Positions 33,550 through 41,731 of a stretch of DNA of 64,000 nucleotides are shown in pieces. This stretch comes from Hassallia byssoidea VB512170. Lineage in GTDB: Bacteria; Cyanobacteriota; Cyanobacteriia; Cyanobacteriales; Nostocaceae. Where the stretch lies: contig NZ_JTCM02000026.1 in assembly GCF_000817785.2 (NCBI RefSeq), positions 1 to 64,000 on the forward strand, written 5' to 3'. Numbering within the stretch: position 1 is the first letter of the stretch; each line of letters opens with the position of its first letter. A model generated the notes under the pieces. The model worked only from the letters and a program-made list of their open reading frames with translations. It ran no database searches and was not told the origin of the DNA. Made by a program: the position numbers and the translations under genes.

Positions 33550-33648
33550 ATGTCTACTTTTTTCTTTGCTGGATTTTTTGTTAGTGTACTAACTTTATTT
33601 GGTTGTGCAGCGATCGCTTACCTGTTTCCGCAAGATCGTTCCAGGTAA
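33550..33648 (+). CDS. Candidate 32-residue membrane peptide
   Basis: ATG 33550 to TAA 33646-33648 encodes 32 residues with one membrane span (FFFAGFFVSVLTLFGCAAIAYLF) and a charged tail PQDRSR. The size and layout resemble the single-span subunits of cyanobacterial photosynthetic and NDH complexes, but I cannot match it to a named one. No clear Shine-Dalgarno sequence is present. It is the only coding candidate in the 33.3-34.6 kb gap. Confidence 0.35.
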   Translation: MSTFFFAGFFVSVLTLFGCAAIAYLFPQDRSR

Positions 33649-33694
33649 GTAACTCATAATACCTTTTTTCCATCACTCCCTTGGACTGAACCTG

Positions 33695-33775
33695 GACAAA
33701 AATGAGACGGTTCCTTGTTTTTTAGATCCGCGATACCCAACGATACCCTAGTCGTGAAGGCTGTCCATTTTTGTC
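33695..33775 (-). repeat. 81-bp element with inverted core, copy 2
   Basis: Ends GACAAAAATG (33695-33704) and CATTTTTGTC (33766-33775), perfect inverted complements. The 61-base core is the reverse complement of copy 1, with 29 identical bases at its start. The outer flanks instead match copy 1 in the same orientation (TATC-TT--TGAAACCC on the right). Confidence 0.8.
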
Positions 33776-34682
33776 TATCGTTTGTGAAACCCACCATATC
33801 TGATAAACTTCATTGCCTTGCGTCATCATGTGATGGCGCATTTTCGCTTTCTTGTCAAAAATAATTCTCGTTTTTAATATTGTTGCGAATATTTATATAC
33901 ACATTTGATAATCATTTTTGGTGCTACAAGCTGCATTCAACTTGTAATCAGCATTTTTATTCAGACAAATGTCAAACTTTATACTTTTATTAAAGTGCCA
34001 AAATGGCAACATGGATTTGTTTTTTTAGTTATGCTGGAAACTTATCAACAAAAGCGAATCTACGAGTATTTTATACCAAAAAATAAAAAATATAAAACAC
34101 TATTTTAGAAGCCACACACCTTGTTAATCGGATTGTTTCATCAATTGTATCTAACTATTTTTCACAGTAAGACTACGAAAACCGAGAGCAATAAACAAAA
34201 CCATATATTTGTTTGTATATGAACAAAGTGCAGCCTGTGAAAATCAAACCCTGATTGGCGATTACTGACAAGGGCAATTAAGGAAAATTTTTACTTAAGT
34301 TTATCTGCTACCCGTATAAAAATTTTTATACACGCAGTAATTTAACAAAATATGTAGCAGTACTTTGTTTAAATTAGACTAACAGTAGATAAATTTTCTG
34401 CCAGAAACACTTTAAAATTTTGATAATAACAAGATTGAGCTAGTTAAAATCATCAGTATAATTGCTAGCCAATTGAGTAATATAACAAAATAAGTGTAAG
34501 TACTGATTTATATGTATTAGGTTTTCTACTAACATTTATCTTATTGAAAAATGTATCATTGAGATCAAACTCAAAAATTAACTACCGCTGTTCAAACATA
34601 TGAATGTCCCCCGACAAAATCGTGTAATAATTTCCTCAAAATCATTTTTGGTAAATATTAAATACAATTAGGAGTGCTAACA
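33776..34682. other. AT-rich intergenic region
   Basis: About 900 bases with low GC and no supportable gene. A 67-codon frame at 33905 begins with TTG and lacks a ribosome-binding site. A small hairpin (GCGTCATCATGTGATGGCGC) lies at 33819-33839. It could be relic DNA or carry small RNAs, which I cannot identify by eye. Confidence 0.45.
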
Positions 34683-34958
34683 GTGCATAAGATTCAATTA
34701 GCTTTAGTTATTAGTTACCTGTTGATGACCTGCTATTTTTTTAGCAATTGGCTGAGATTTACCTTACGTCATCCCAGTTCTTCGCCAGAAGATAAGTTTT
34801 TATCTTTGGTAATGTTTTTTATCTCGACTGCATTATGGCCTCTACTTCTTCCCCTGAATTGTCTACAAATGATTAAAACACGGGAATTAGAGTTTAGTGC
34901 TGTGTTTCCTGTGATATTAGCAGCGTTTGCGTTTAGTGTTTCGTTCTATCTGAGTTGA
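34683..34958 (+). CDS. Small three-span membrane protein
   Basis: The product is about 91 residues from GTG 34683, chosen because TTAGGAG lies eight bases upstream; an earlier GTG at 34674 overlaps that ribosome-binding site. Three hydrophobic stretches are visible (IQLALVISYLLMTCYFFSNWL, FLSLVMFFISTALWPLLLPL, FPVILAAFAFSVSFYLS) with a short polar loop (RHPSSSPEDK). No family is recognised. It stands alone on the strand. Confidence 0.6.
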   Translation: MHKIQLALVISYLLMTCYFFSNWLRFTLRHPSSSPEDKFLSLVMFFISTALWPLLLPLNCLQMIKTRELEFSAVFPVILAAFAFSVSFYLS

Positions 34959-35320
34959 ATGCATTCATTTGTGTTGTGGTATAAATTTCTGCGTTTGACA
35001 CAATATCATTGCCGAAATTTTCACTCCTTTATCTAGGGATTAAGCGGACGTGATAAGTGCGTCATTAAATGGGGACAGATCAGAGAATAGTGATAATAGA
35101 TCAAGCCAATATTCAGTCAAGTTGGAAGTGGCAACTACATCTGTTTATTTTACTTTCCCCCTCGCCTCATCTTTAGCCGAAAATTAGACCAACTTGCTTT
35201 TCGTAATTTTACAGTGAGTATTTACGTTCACGTCACTACTCAGCCTGGAAGCCGTAACGAGACAGTCTAGGCATCTACCATCCTGATTTATGCGTTACCT
35301 AAAAAAGCATCAATAACGAT
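34959..35320. other. Intergenic region without a visible gene
   Basis: This stretch between the small membrane protein and the DUF1003 gene holds no open frame of note. The only structured element is the stem-loop at its right edge (35321-35360). Confidence 0.5.
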
Positions 35321-35360
35321 AAAAGCGATCGCGATTGCATTTATAAGCGCGATCGCTTTT
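35321..35360. terminator. HIP1-based bidirectional stem-loop
   Basis: A perfect 13-base stem AAAAGCGATCGCG/CGCGATCGCTTTT with a 14-base loop, A/T runs on both sides, lies 15 bases beyond the stop of the DUF1003 gene. It should work as a rho-independent terminator in either direction. Confidence 0.7.
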
Positions 35361-35375
35361 TAATAAAAGCACAAT

Positions 35376-35960
35376 TCAATCAGGACTTGATTCCTGGTGC
35401 GATCGCGAAGAATTAAGATTATTTTCATCTTTAGATGCTGTAATTGCATCTAATCTCTGTAATAATAATTCTTCCATTCGTTGCAGTCGCTGTTGCTGGT
35501 CTTTCACCAACTGCGTCAACTCGACAATTTCCACTTCCCGCAAAATATTCATTTTATCTTGCAGCAGCTCAACTTCTAGTTCGGCTTTCACATTCACCTG
35601 ATAGTCATGTTCAGAACGCTCTCGATCAATGTTAGACTGCCGATTTTGACTCATCATGATAATTGGTGCGGTGTATGCTGCTTGAAATGACAGCATCAGG
35701 TTAAGCAAAATGAAGGGATAAGGGTCCCAATGCTGAATTGTGGCAATAACGTTCAGAGTAATCCACAACGAGAGCAGGATACTTTGAATGATGATAAATC
35801 GCCAAGAGCCAACTGTAGAAGCCACAGTATCAGCCACGCGATCGCCCATCGTCATCTTACTCTTAGGAGGGTGTCGTGCTGGCTGGCGATCGCGCAACCG
35901 TTGCAGCATCTGAAATTCTTCTTTACTAACGCGAGGACGCATCCATTTTGGCTGACGCAT
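35376..35960 (-). CDS. DUF1003 membrane protein
   Basis: The product is 194 residues. The DUF1003 core spans about 36-115: DRVADTVASTVGSWRFIIIQ, a first membrane segment (IIIQSILLSLWITLNVIA), WDPYPFILLNLMLSFQAAYTAPIIMMSQNRQ with the second segment, and the family motif PYPFILLNLxLS. The C-terminal 75 residues form a coiled coil (VELTQLVKDQQQRLQRMEELLLQRL). The function of the family is unknown. A stem-loop terminator follows the gene. Confidence 0.88.
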   Translation of the reverse strand: MRQPKWMRPRVSKEEFQMLQRLRDRQPARHPPKSKMTMGDRVADTVASTVGSWRFIIIQSILLSLWITLNVIATIQHWDPYPFILLNLMLSFQAAYTAPIIMMSQNRQSNIDRERSEHDYQVNVKAELEVELLQDKMNILREVEIVELTQLVKDQQQRLQRMEELLLQRLDAITASKDENNLNSSRSHQESSPD

Positions 35961-35973
35961 AGCTCAACACCTG

Positions 35974-36330
35974 TAAGGGGAAGGGGAAAGGGGAAAGGGG
36001 AAAGGGGAAAGGGGAAAGGGGTATGAAAGAAAATGCATTCCTTTACACACTCATAGTGCATTTATAGAATGAGTGCAAGAGGTTTATTAATCACTTACAG
36101 CATAGAAAAAAATAGGGACAGGCAAAACATGCCTATCCCAGGAAATTTATAGAGGGGGGGAGTGGGGAGAGGGGGGGATGGGGGGATGGGGAGACAAGGA
36201 GATGGGGAGAAAGAATTGTCACCTTGTCCCCTTGTCCCCTTGTCACCTTGTCCCCTTGTCCCCTTGTCTCCCTTGTCCCCCTTGTCTCCTTGTCCCCTTG
36301 TCCCCTTGTCACCTTGTCCCTTGCAAAAAC
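35974..36330. repeat. GGGGAAA heptamers and CCCCTTGT octamers
   Basis: 35974-36020 repeats GGGGAAA about six times. 36155-36330 contains GGGGATGG/GGAGACAAGG followed by about fifteen units of CCCCTTGT and variants; the two halves can pair as a long imperfect hairpin. A GTGCAAGAGGTTTATTA word (36073-36089) is the reverse form of the CAATAGACCTCTTGCA element. The array ends at the htrA stop codon. Confidence 0.85.
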
Positions 36331-37581
36331 CTATTGCGCTTGTTGCTCAGGGAAAGCACCAGGACGCACAGATAAGTTGATTTTCTGCCCGTTGCGACGC
36401 AATTCTAGGCGCACATCAGTGCCGATTTGACTATTTTCTACTGCCTGTTGTATGCTGGCAGAATCGGCAACTGATTGACCATTTAGTTTTTGGATCACAT
36501 CACCAGCACGTATTCCCGATGTTGCAGCTGGTGAATTAGGCACAACTTTAACCACTAACACACCTTTATCTTCATTCACGGTCAAACCGCTATTGGGATC
36601 TGAGTTGATGTTTTGCTTTAACTCAGGTGTCAAAGCCTGCATCTGAATTCCCAAATAAGGATGTTGTACTTTACCTGTACTTATGAGTTGATTGGAAATG
36701 CGTTGCGCTGTGTTGATGGGAATCGCAAAACCTAGTCCTTGCGCTCCTTGAATTATAGCAGTATTCATGCCAATTACCTCGCCACGGGCATTTAGCAGAG
36801 GTCCGCCAGAGTTACCTGGGTTAATTGCGGCATCTGTTTGAATATATTGTACTCGGCGATCGGGTGCGCCAATTTGATTGCTAGTGCGTCCGGTAGCGCT
36901 GATGATGCCGGTAGTTACGGTATTGTCAAGACCAAGGGGATTACCGATCGCGATCGCCCATTGTCCTGGTTGTAGCTGGTCTGAGTTACCCAATTTCAAT
37001 GTTGGCAAATTTTCGGCTTGAATCTTGACAACAGCGACATCTGTTAACTCATCTTTACCCATCACCTTACCTTGGAAGCTGCGCCCATCTTTGAGTATTA
37101 CCTTCACCTTATCTGCACCATCTACCACATGGGCATTGGTCAAAATGCGACCATCAGCACCGATAATGAAACCAGAGCCTGTACCCCGTTGTACCCGATT
37201 TTCTGGTGAAGTTGGTAGTTGAGATCCAAAGAAGCGTCGGAAAGCTGGATCGTTAAATTCTTCTGGTAACTGGGTTTTTACAGTCCGGGAAGCCTCAATT
37301 CGTACCACCGCTGTACCGACGTTTTGCACAACCCCGGTGATAAAGTTAGGATCTGTGGAAGCAGGTAAAGGAGGGGCAGCATTTACCGGACTCACTGCCA
37401 ACTTAGATGCGCTTTGAGATATGTCCTGCTGGTGCGACGCCAAATAACCGCCGGCAAATGTCATACCCGATCCCAGCAGCACCAACGATAGATTAAAAGC
37501 TGTTTTCTTCCAAGGTGCAGCGTTAGGGGTTTTTTGAGAATAAGTGTTAAATTTATCTTTGTCTTGTGGCTGGTTTTGCAT
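36331..37581 (-). CDS. HtrA/Deg-family serine protease
   Basis: The product is 416 residues. One N-terminal membrane anchor or signal segment (FNLSLVLLGSGMTFAGGYLA, 29-48) precedes a trypsin-like domain with the catalytic triad H151 (ILTNAHVVDG), D181 (LTDVAVVKI) and S258 (INPGNSGGPLL), then one PDZ domain near 300-400 (GVLVVKVVPNSPAATSGIRAGDVIQKLNG). The layout is that of the cyanobacterial HhoA/HhoB/HtrA group; I cannot say which. It degrades or refolds damaged proteins in the periplasm. It is divergent from the EACC1-caspase gene pair, sharing a 212-base promoter region. Confidence 0.92.
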   Translation of the reverse strand: MQNQPQDKDKFNTYSQKTPNAAPWKKTAFNLSLVLLGSGMTFAGGYLASHQQDISQSASKLAVSPVNAAPPLPASTDPNFITGVVQNVGTAVVRIEASRTVKTQLPEEFNDPAFRRFFGSQLPTSPENRVQRGTGSGFIIGADGRILTNAHVVDGADKVKVILKDGRSFQGKVMGKDELTDVAVVKIQAENLPTLKLGNSDQLQPGQWAIAIGNPLGLDNTVTTGIISATGRTSNQIGAPDRRVQYIQTDAAINPGNSGGPLLNARGEVIGMNTAIIQGAQGLGFAIPINTAQRISNQLISTGKVQHPYLGIQMQALTPELKQNINSDPNSGLTVNEDKGVLVVKVVPNSPAATSGIRAGDVIQKLNGQSVADSASIQQAVENSQIGTDVRLELRRNGQKINLSVRPGAFPEQQAQ

Positions 37582-37793
37582 TTGTCTGGAAAGATATAAG
37601 GTTATCTAGATATAGTCCCAATCTAGATATACATTATGACGTTCCTGTGTCAGGACTGTGGCATCGATGTGAAAACGGTTATTTATAGTTTTTTAATATA
37701 GTTAAGAGCTTTTTACCCGGATATTCCTTAGATATACCAGAATAACCTATACAATTTATTAGAGAAGCTACTGAAACTATTTAGGCGATTTAT

Positions 37794-38228
37794 ATGGCAA
37801 CCACATCTAATCTTCAGGTGACAATTTCCTTATCAGACCCGGATTTAGATGACCAGGAGTTGCAAGCAGAAGTAGAAAATTTGCTACCGCAAGTTAGAGA
37901 AGTGGATGGGGTAGAACAAGCAGATTTAGTGGCAGTTACAGAAACCCCGCGAAGTGCAAAGGCTTTGGGTACCTTTTTGTTAGGGGTGTTAAGTGCAGAA
38001 GTAAAGCCAGCCAATATAAAAGCTTTGTTTGGATTTTTGAGCGATCGCTTCGGCAACAAACCAATTAAGCTGGCACTTAAAACTCCTGATGGTAGAGAAC
38101 TCAACTTAGAAGCGGGTAGTCGCAAAGAGTTTGAATTCGCCATGCAGCAAGCGCAGGATTTTCTCAACAATACCAAGAATACATCAAACAGTAAAGATGG
38201 CGAAGATAGCACTACTAATCGGGGTTAG
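37794..38228 (+). CDS. EACC1-like effector-associated protein
   Basis: The product is 144 residues. The pattern is that of the small effector-associated constant component (EACC1-type) domain described from bacterial conflict systems: a first beta-alpha unit ([20 protein letters not shown]), a helix with [17 protein letters not shown], a hydrophobic helix ([21 protein letters not shown]), and a terminal [17 protein letters not shown] strand pair. In that class such proteins are encoded beside caspase-like or trypsin-like effectors and may bridge sensor and effector. Here the last 32 bases overlap the caspase gene start, implying coupled expression. Assignment is by pattern and context. Confidence 0.65.
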   Translation: MATTSNLQVTISLSDPDLDDQELQAEVENLLPQVREVDGVEQADLVAVTETPRSAKALGTFLLGVLSAEVKPANIKALFGFLSDRFGNKPIKLALKTPDGRELNLEAGSRKEFEFAMQQAQDFLNNTKNTSNSKDGEDSTTNRG

Positions 38229-40446
38229 TGAATATGAGCTTGATTTCAACCCGCTACCATGTGCTGTCAAAGATGTCGAAGCGATGCAGCGAGTTTTAGT
38301 AAACCCAGAAATGGGGAACTTTACCGAGGCAGATATTACGATGCTGAAAAATCCTCAACGGCAGGATATAGAAGATGCGATCTTTAATCTATTTCACAAT
38401 CGCCAGAAACATGACTTGCTGCTATTTTACTTTTCTGGGCATGGAATTAAAGATGACAGAGGTAAGCTTCATCTGTCAACTTGCACTACTAAAAAACTAA
38501 ATGGCAAGCTAGTAACACCCTCAGCCGTCGCAGGTAGTGTTTTGCACGATAATATGAACGATAGCCGCTCTCAAAGAATTGTAATTATCCTGGATTGTTG
38601 TTTTAGTGGAGCGATCGCCCAAGGCATGACCGTCAAGGATGATAATAGCGTAAATGTGCAAGAGCAGCTAGGCGGTAAGGGAAGGGCAATTCTCACTTCT
38701 TCTACTTCTACGCAGTACTCTTTTGAGCAAGAAGGTTCAGAACTATCTATTTACACCCGCTATCTGGTAGAAGGGATTGAAAAAGGTGCGGCTGATAAAG
38801 ATGGAGATGGCTGGATTTCCGTTGATGAACTGCATGAGTATGCTAGCAGCAAGGTGCAAGAAGCGGCTCCGGCAATGACTCCTAAGTTTTATCCTGTAGA
38901 GGAAGGTAGTAAGATTTTACTGGCAAAGTCGCATAAAGATGACCCAAAGGTAAAATATCGTAAGGAAGTAGAAAGTCGTGCAAAACAAAATCAAGGTAAG
39001 TTTTCTATCTTTGCACGTAGAATTATAGACTTGAAGCGGGATGAGTTACGGTTATCTCTAGGAGAAGCAGCAATAATTGAAGAAGAGGTATTGCAACCCT
39101 ATCGAGAGTATGAGCGTAAGCGTGATGAGTATGAGCGGGCGCTACAGGAGGCAACAATAAATGAAGAATATCCCTTTAACCAGGCGGTTGAACAAGATTT
39201 ACAAGAATATCAGAAATATTTAGTACTACGGGATGAAGATATAAGTTCTATAAAACAACGAGTGCTTGCCCAAAAACAAGCTGAATATGAGCGCCAGCAA
39301 TTAAAACGAGTGCTTGCCCAACAAAAAGCTGAATACGAAAATAAACTACAACGTTATGAACAGGAATTGTTTAATGCCCTTAAAGCTGGGTATCCGTTAG
39401 ATGAATTTGTCCGCGATGGATTAAAAAACTTTCAACAGTTTTTAGGATTAGGAGATGAAGATATAGCCTCTATAGAACAACAAGTGCTTGTCCCAAAACA
39501 AGCTGAGTATGAGCGTCAGCAACAGCAGCAAAAAGCCAAATACGAGCATAAGCTGCACCGTTATGAACAGGAATTGTGTAATGCGCTCAAAGCTGGGTAT
39601 CCGTTAGATGACTTTGCTTACACTGTATTACAAAACTTTCAACAGTTTTTAGGGTTAGGAGATGAAGATATAGCCTCTATAAAACAACGAGTGCTTGCCC
39701 CAAAAGAAGCCGAGTATGAGCGGCAACAACAGGAATCAAAAAGATTAAACCAACAGCAGGAAAAAATAATAGTTCGGGGAGACGACTTAAAGTTAGACTT
39801 GAAACTGGATTTTTGGGAAGCGATATTTGGCGGTGAAAAAGAAATTCGCATTTCGCATACAGAAACTTGTGATATCTGTAGCGGATCTGGTTCAAAATCA
39901 GGAACTCGCCCCCGGACTTGTTCGACTTGTAGCGGTTCGGGTCAAAAACGTCGCGTCACCAGAACACCTTTTGGCAGCTTTATTCAAGTTTCGACTTGTT
40001 TCACTTGTAATGGTACGGGAATGGTAATTAAAGATAAGTGTAATGCTTGCGACGGCAAAGGCGCAAATCAAGTAACAAAGAAACTGAAAATTACTATTCC
40101 TGCTGGGGTGGATAATAGGATGCGCTTGCGAGTAGCAAATGAAGGGGATGCAGGTCAATATGGTAAACCTTCTGGGGATTTGTACATCTATTTATTTGTG
40201 AATGAGGACGCGGAATTCCAGCGCGATGGCATTAATATCCTCTCAAATATCAAAATTAGCCAATTGCAAGCGACTTCAGGCTGCCGTTTGCAGGTAAATA
40301 CGATAGATGGTTCTTCAGTGGAACTGATCATTCCACCTGGAACCCAGCCGAATGCGGTAATGAAGCTGAAAAATCGCGGTGTACCTCATTTGGGAAATCC
40401 CACAAGTCGGGGTGACCATCTGATCACCGTTCAAATTGTTACCTAA
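38197..40446 (+). CDS. Metacaspase-like protease fused to DnaJ zinc-finger and C-terminal domains
   Basis: The product is about 749 residues from ATG 38197. Numbering from there: a C14 caspase-like domain spans 1-240, with the catalytic dyad His82 ([11 protein letters not shown]) and Cys135 (ILDCCFSG). [12 protein letters not shown] (200-211) is a canonical EF-hand loop. Residues 285-525 hold three copies of a helical unit ([36 protein letters not shown]). From about 535 a DnaJ cysteine-rich domain has all four CxxCxGxG repeats ([32 protein letters not shown]), followed by a DnaJ C-terminal substrate-binding domain to the end. No J-domain is present. It overlaps the EACC1-like gene. Substrates may be presented by the DnaJ part (inference). 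Confidence 0.85.
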   Translation: MAKIALLIGVSEYELDFNPLPCAVKDVEAMQRVLVNPEMGNFTEADITMLKNPQRQDIEDAIFNLFHNRQKHDLLLFYFSGHGIKDDRGKLHLSTCTTKKLNGKLVTPSAVAGSVLHDNMNDSRSQRIVIILDCCFSGAIAQGMTVKDDNSVNVQEQLGGKGRAILTSSTSTQYSFEQEGSELSIYTRYLVEGIEKGAADKDGDGWISVDELHEYASSKVQEAAPAMTPKFYPVEEGSKILLAKSHKDDPKVKYRKEVESRAKQNQGKFSIFARRIIDLKRDELRLSLGEAAIIEEEVLQPYREYERKRDEYERALQEATINEEYPFNQAVEQDLQEYQKYLVLRDEDISSIKQRVLAQKQAEYERQQLKRVLAQQKAEYENKLQRYEQELFNALKAGYPLDEFVRDGLKNFQQFLGLGDEDIASIEQQVLVPKQAEYERQQQQQKAKYEHKLHRYEQELCNALKAGYPLDDFAYTVLQNFQQFLGLGDEDIASIKQRVLAPKEAEYERQQQESKRLNQQQEKIIVRGDDLKLDLKLDFWEAIFGGEKEIRISHTETCDICSGSGSKSGTRPRTCSTCSGSGQKRRVTRTPFGSFIQVSTCFTCNGTGMVIKDKCNACDGKGANQVTKKLKITIPAGVDNRMRLRVANEGDAGQYGKPSGDLYIYLFVNEDAEFQRDGINILSNIKISQLQATSGCRLQVNTIDGSSVELIIPPGTQPNAVMKLKNRGVPHLGNPTSRGDHLITVQIVT

Positions 40447-40514
40447 TTTGTACTAGTGCCCAAAAATCAAAAAAGCCACGCTACTGGTTGAGTGAAAAGA
40501 GCGATCGCCTGATC

Positions 40515-40772
40515 TTAACTTGCAGGTCGTAATAATTGCCGTGGAGCGATCGCTGTAGCACCAAATGCCAGCGGTGAAATCGTCACATATAAACGAAAGT
40601 ATCGTCTCACTTTGATAACCATCTGAACTTGGTAAGCGATATACATGCAGTTTACGCTGATTTACATCTAAAATCCAGTAATCAGCAATACCTGATTTGG
40701 CATAAGCGATCGCTTTCACTTCGCGATCGTATCTCAGACTAGAATCAGCTACTTCAATAAGTAAAAAAACTT
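40515..40772 (-). pseudogene. Uma2-family (DUF820) endonuclease remnant with frameshift
   Basis: Reading from about 40772, TTKVFLLIEVADSSLRYDRE then VKAIAYAKSGIADYWILDV matches the central and catalytic part of Uma2 proteins. After YQSETILSFI the frame is broken; one base shifted, it resumes as VTISPLAFGATAIAPRQLL and ends at 40515-40517. The N-terminal half is missing, its place taken by a perfect 34-base palindrome (40775-40808). Uma2 genes are abundant in cyanobacteria and readily decay. Confidence 0.75.
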
Positions 40773-40774
40773 TT

Positions 40775-40808
40775 GTAGTCGGCGCTTCAGCGCTGAAGCG
40801 CCGACTAC
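40775..40808. terminator. Perfect 34-bp palindrome after tyrA
   Basis: GTAGTCGGCGCTTCAGC and its exact reverse complement lie head to head without a loop. On the minus strand it is followed by AAAAGTTTTTTT, so it can terminate tyrA transcription, whose stop is eight bases before it. The same word family (GTAGT..GC..ACTAC) occurs at 11924-11969. Confidence 0.7.
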
Positions 40809-40815
40809 AGTAAGA

Positions 40816-41655
40816 TTATTCAAGAAAATCAGGTCGCGCTTTGTGATTTAAGTTCAGCTTTTCTTCTAAGGCTGTCCAATCTTCTTGGTCAATTAAGTTA
40901 ATTAAATCGTCGAGATTGTGGCGATATTGTTGCAGGGAATTAAGCAATGCTTGCCGATTATATCGTGCCATCATTAAGCCTAATTCGGGATTTCCACCAC
41001 CGACGCGGCTTGTATCTTTAAAGCCGGAACTTGCAAATTTTTGGGCTAATTCTAATACCTCTGAGTCAGTTTCACTCATGCAAGCAGCAATCAAGGAACC
41101 ACTGACCATGACTGGTAAATGAGAAATCCAACTAACGGCGCGGTCGTGTTGTTCTGGCTGACAATAATAGATATTAGCATTAAGCGATCGCACAATTTTC
41201 TCGACAACTTCAATCGCATAAGCTGGCGTTGTCGATATCGGTGTTAACACATAAGGCTTATTGACAAATAAATTACTTTCTCGCGCTTCTATCCCGTTGT
41301 CTGTGTTTCCTGCCATTGGATGTCCGCCAATAAAATTATCCCAAAGTGGAGAAAGCGCTTTCACTATCGGTGCTTTCACCGAACCGACATCAGTAACAAT
41401 TGTAGAAGGCGACAAATAAGCAATTAATTCCTCAAATTTGGGAATAATAAGCCCTAGAGGTGTGCAAATAAATACCACATCTGCTTTTGACAGCAGGCTC
41501 AAGTCAACTGAAGCCTCGGAAACACTACCGAGGGCGATCGCTCTTTCACAAGTCGATTCACGACGGCTGACTCCTAAAACATGATGTCCTTGCGATCGCA
41601 AATCCCAACCCAAAGAACCACCGATCAATCCCAATCCTAAAATACCAATGTTCAT
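40816..41655 (-). CDS. tyrA: Prephenate/arogenate dehydrogenase
   Basis: The product is 279 residues, typical of the cyanobacterial enzyme. The N-terminal Rossmann motif is IGILGLGLIGGSLG (3-16). Then come the catalytic region FIGGHPMAGNTDNGIEAR, VLTPISTTPAYAIEVVEKIV, the His in QPEQHDRAVSWISHLPVM, and the helical C-terminal domain FKDTSRVGGGNPELGLMM. Cyanobacterial TyrA usually prefers arogenate with NADP and is not tyrosine-inhibited; the specificity cannot be read here. Two DAHP synthase genes for the entry to the same pathway lie elsewhere in the window. Confidence 0.93.
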   Translation of the reverse strand: MNIGILGLGLIGGSLGWDLRSQGHHVLGVSRRESTCERAIALGSVSEASVDLSLLSKADVVFICTPLGLIIPKFEELIAYLSPSTIVTDVGSVKAPIVKALSPLWDNFIGGHPMAGNTDNGIEARESNLFVNKPYVLTPISTTPAYAIEVVEKIVRSLNANIYYCQPEQHDRAVSWISHLPVMVSGSLIAACMSETDSEVLELAQKFASSGFKDTSRVGGGNPELGLMMARYNRQALLNSLQQYRHNLDDLINLIDQEDWTALEEKLNLNHKARPDFLE

Positions 41656-41731
41656 CTGTGATTTTCACATTGCTTTTACATAATTTCTACATATACCAAC
41701 TATTAGCCTTGGCATTCGAGGGGTGACATTC

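Noticed and set aside
33905-34108. 67-codon frame
   Set aside because: TTG start, no ribosome-binding site, AT-rich low-complexity composition.
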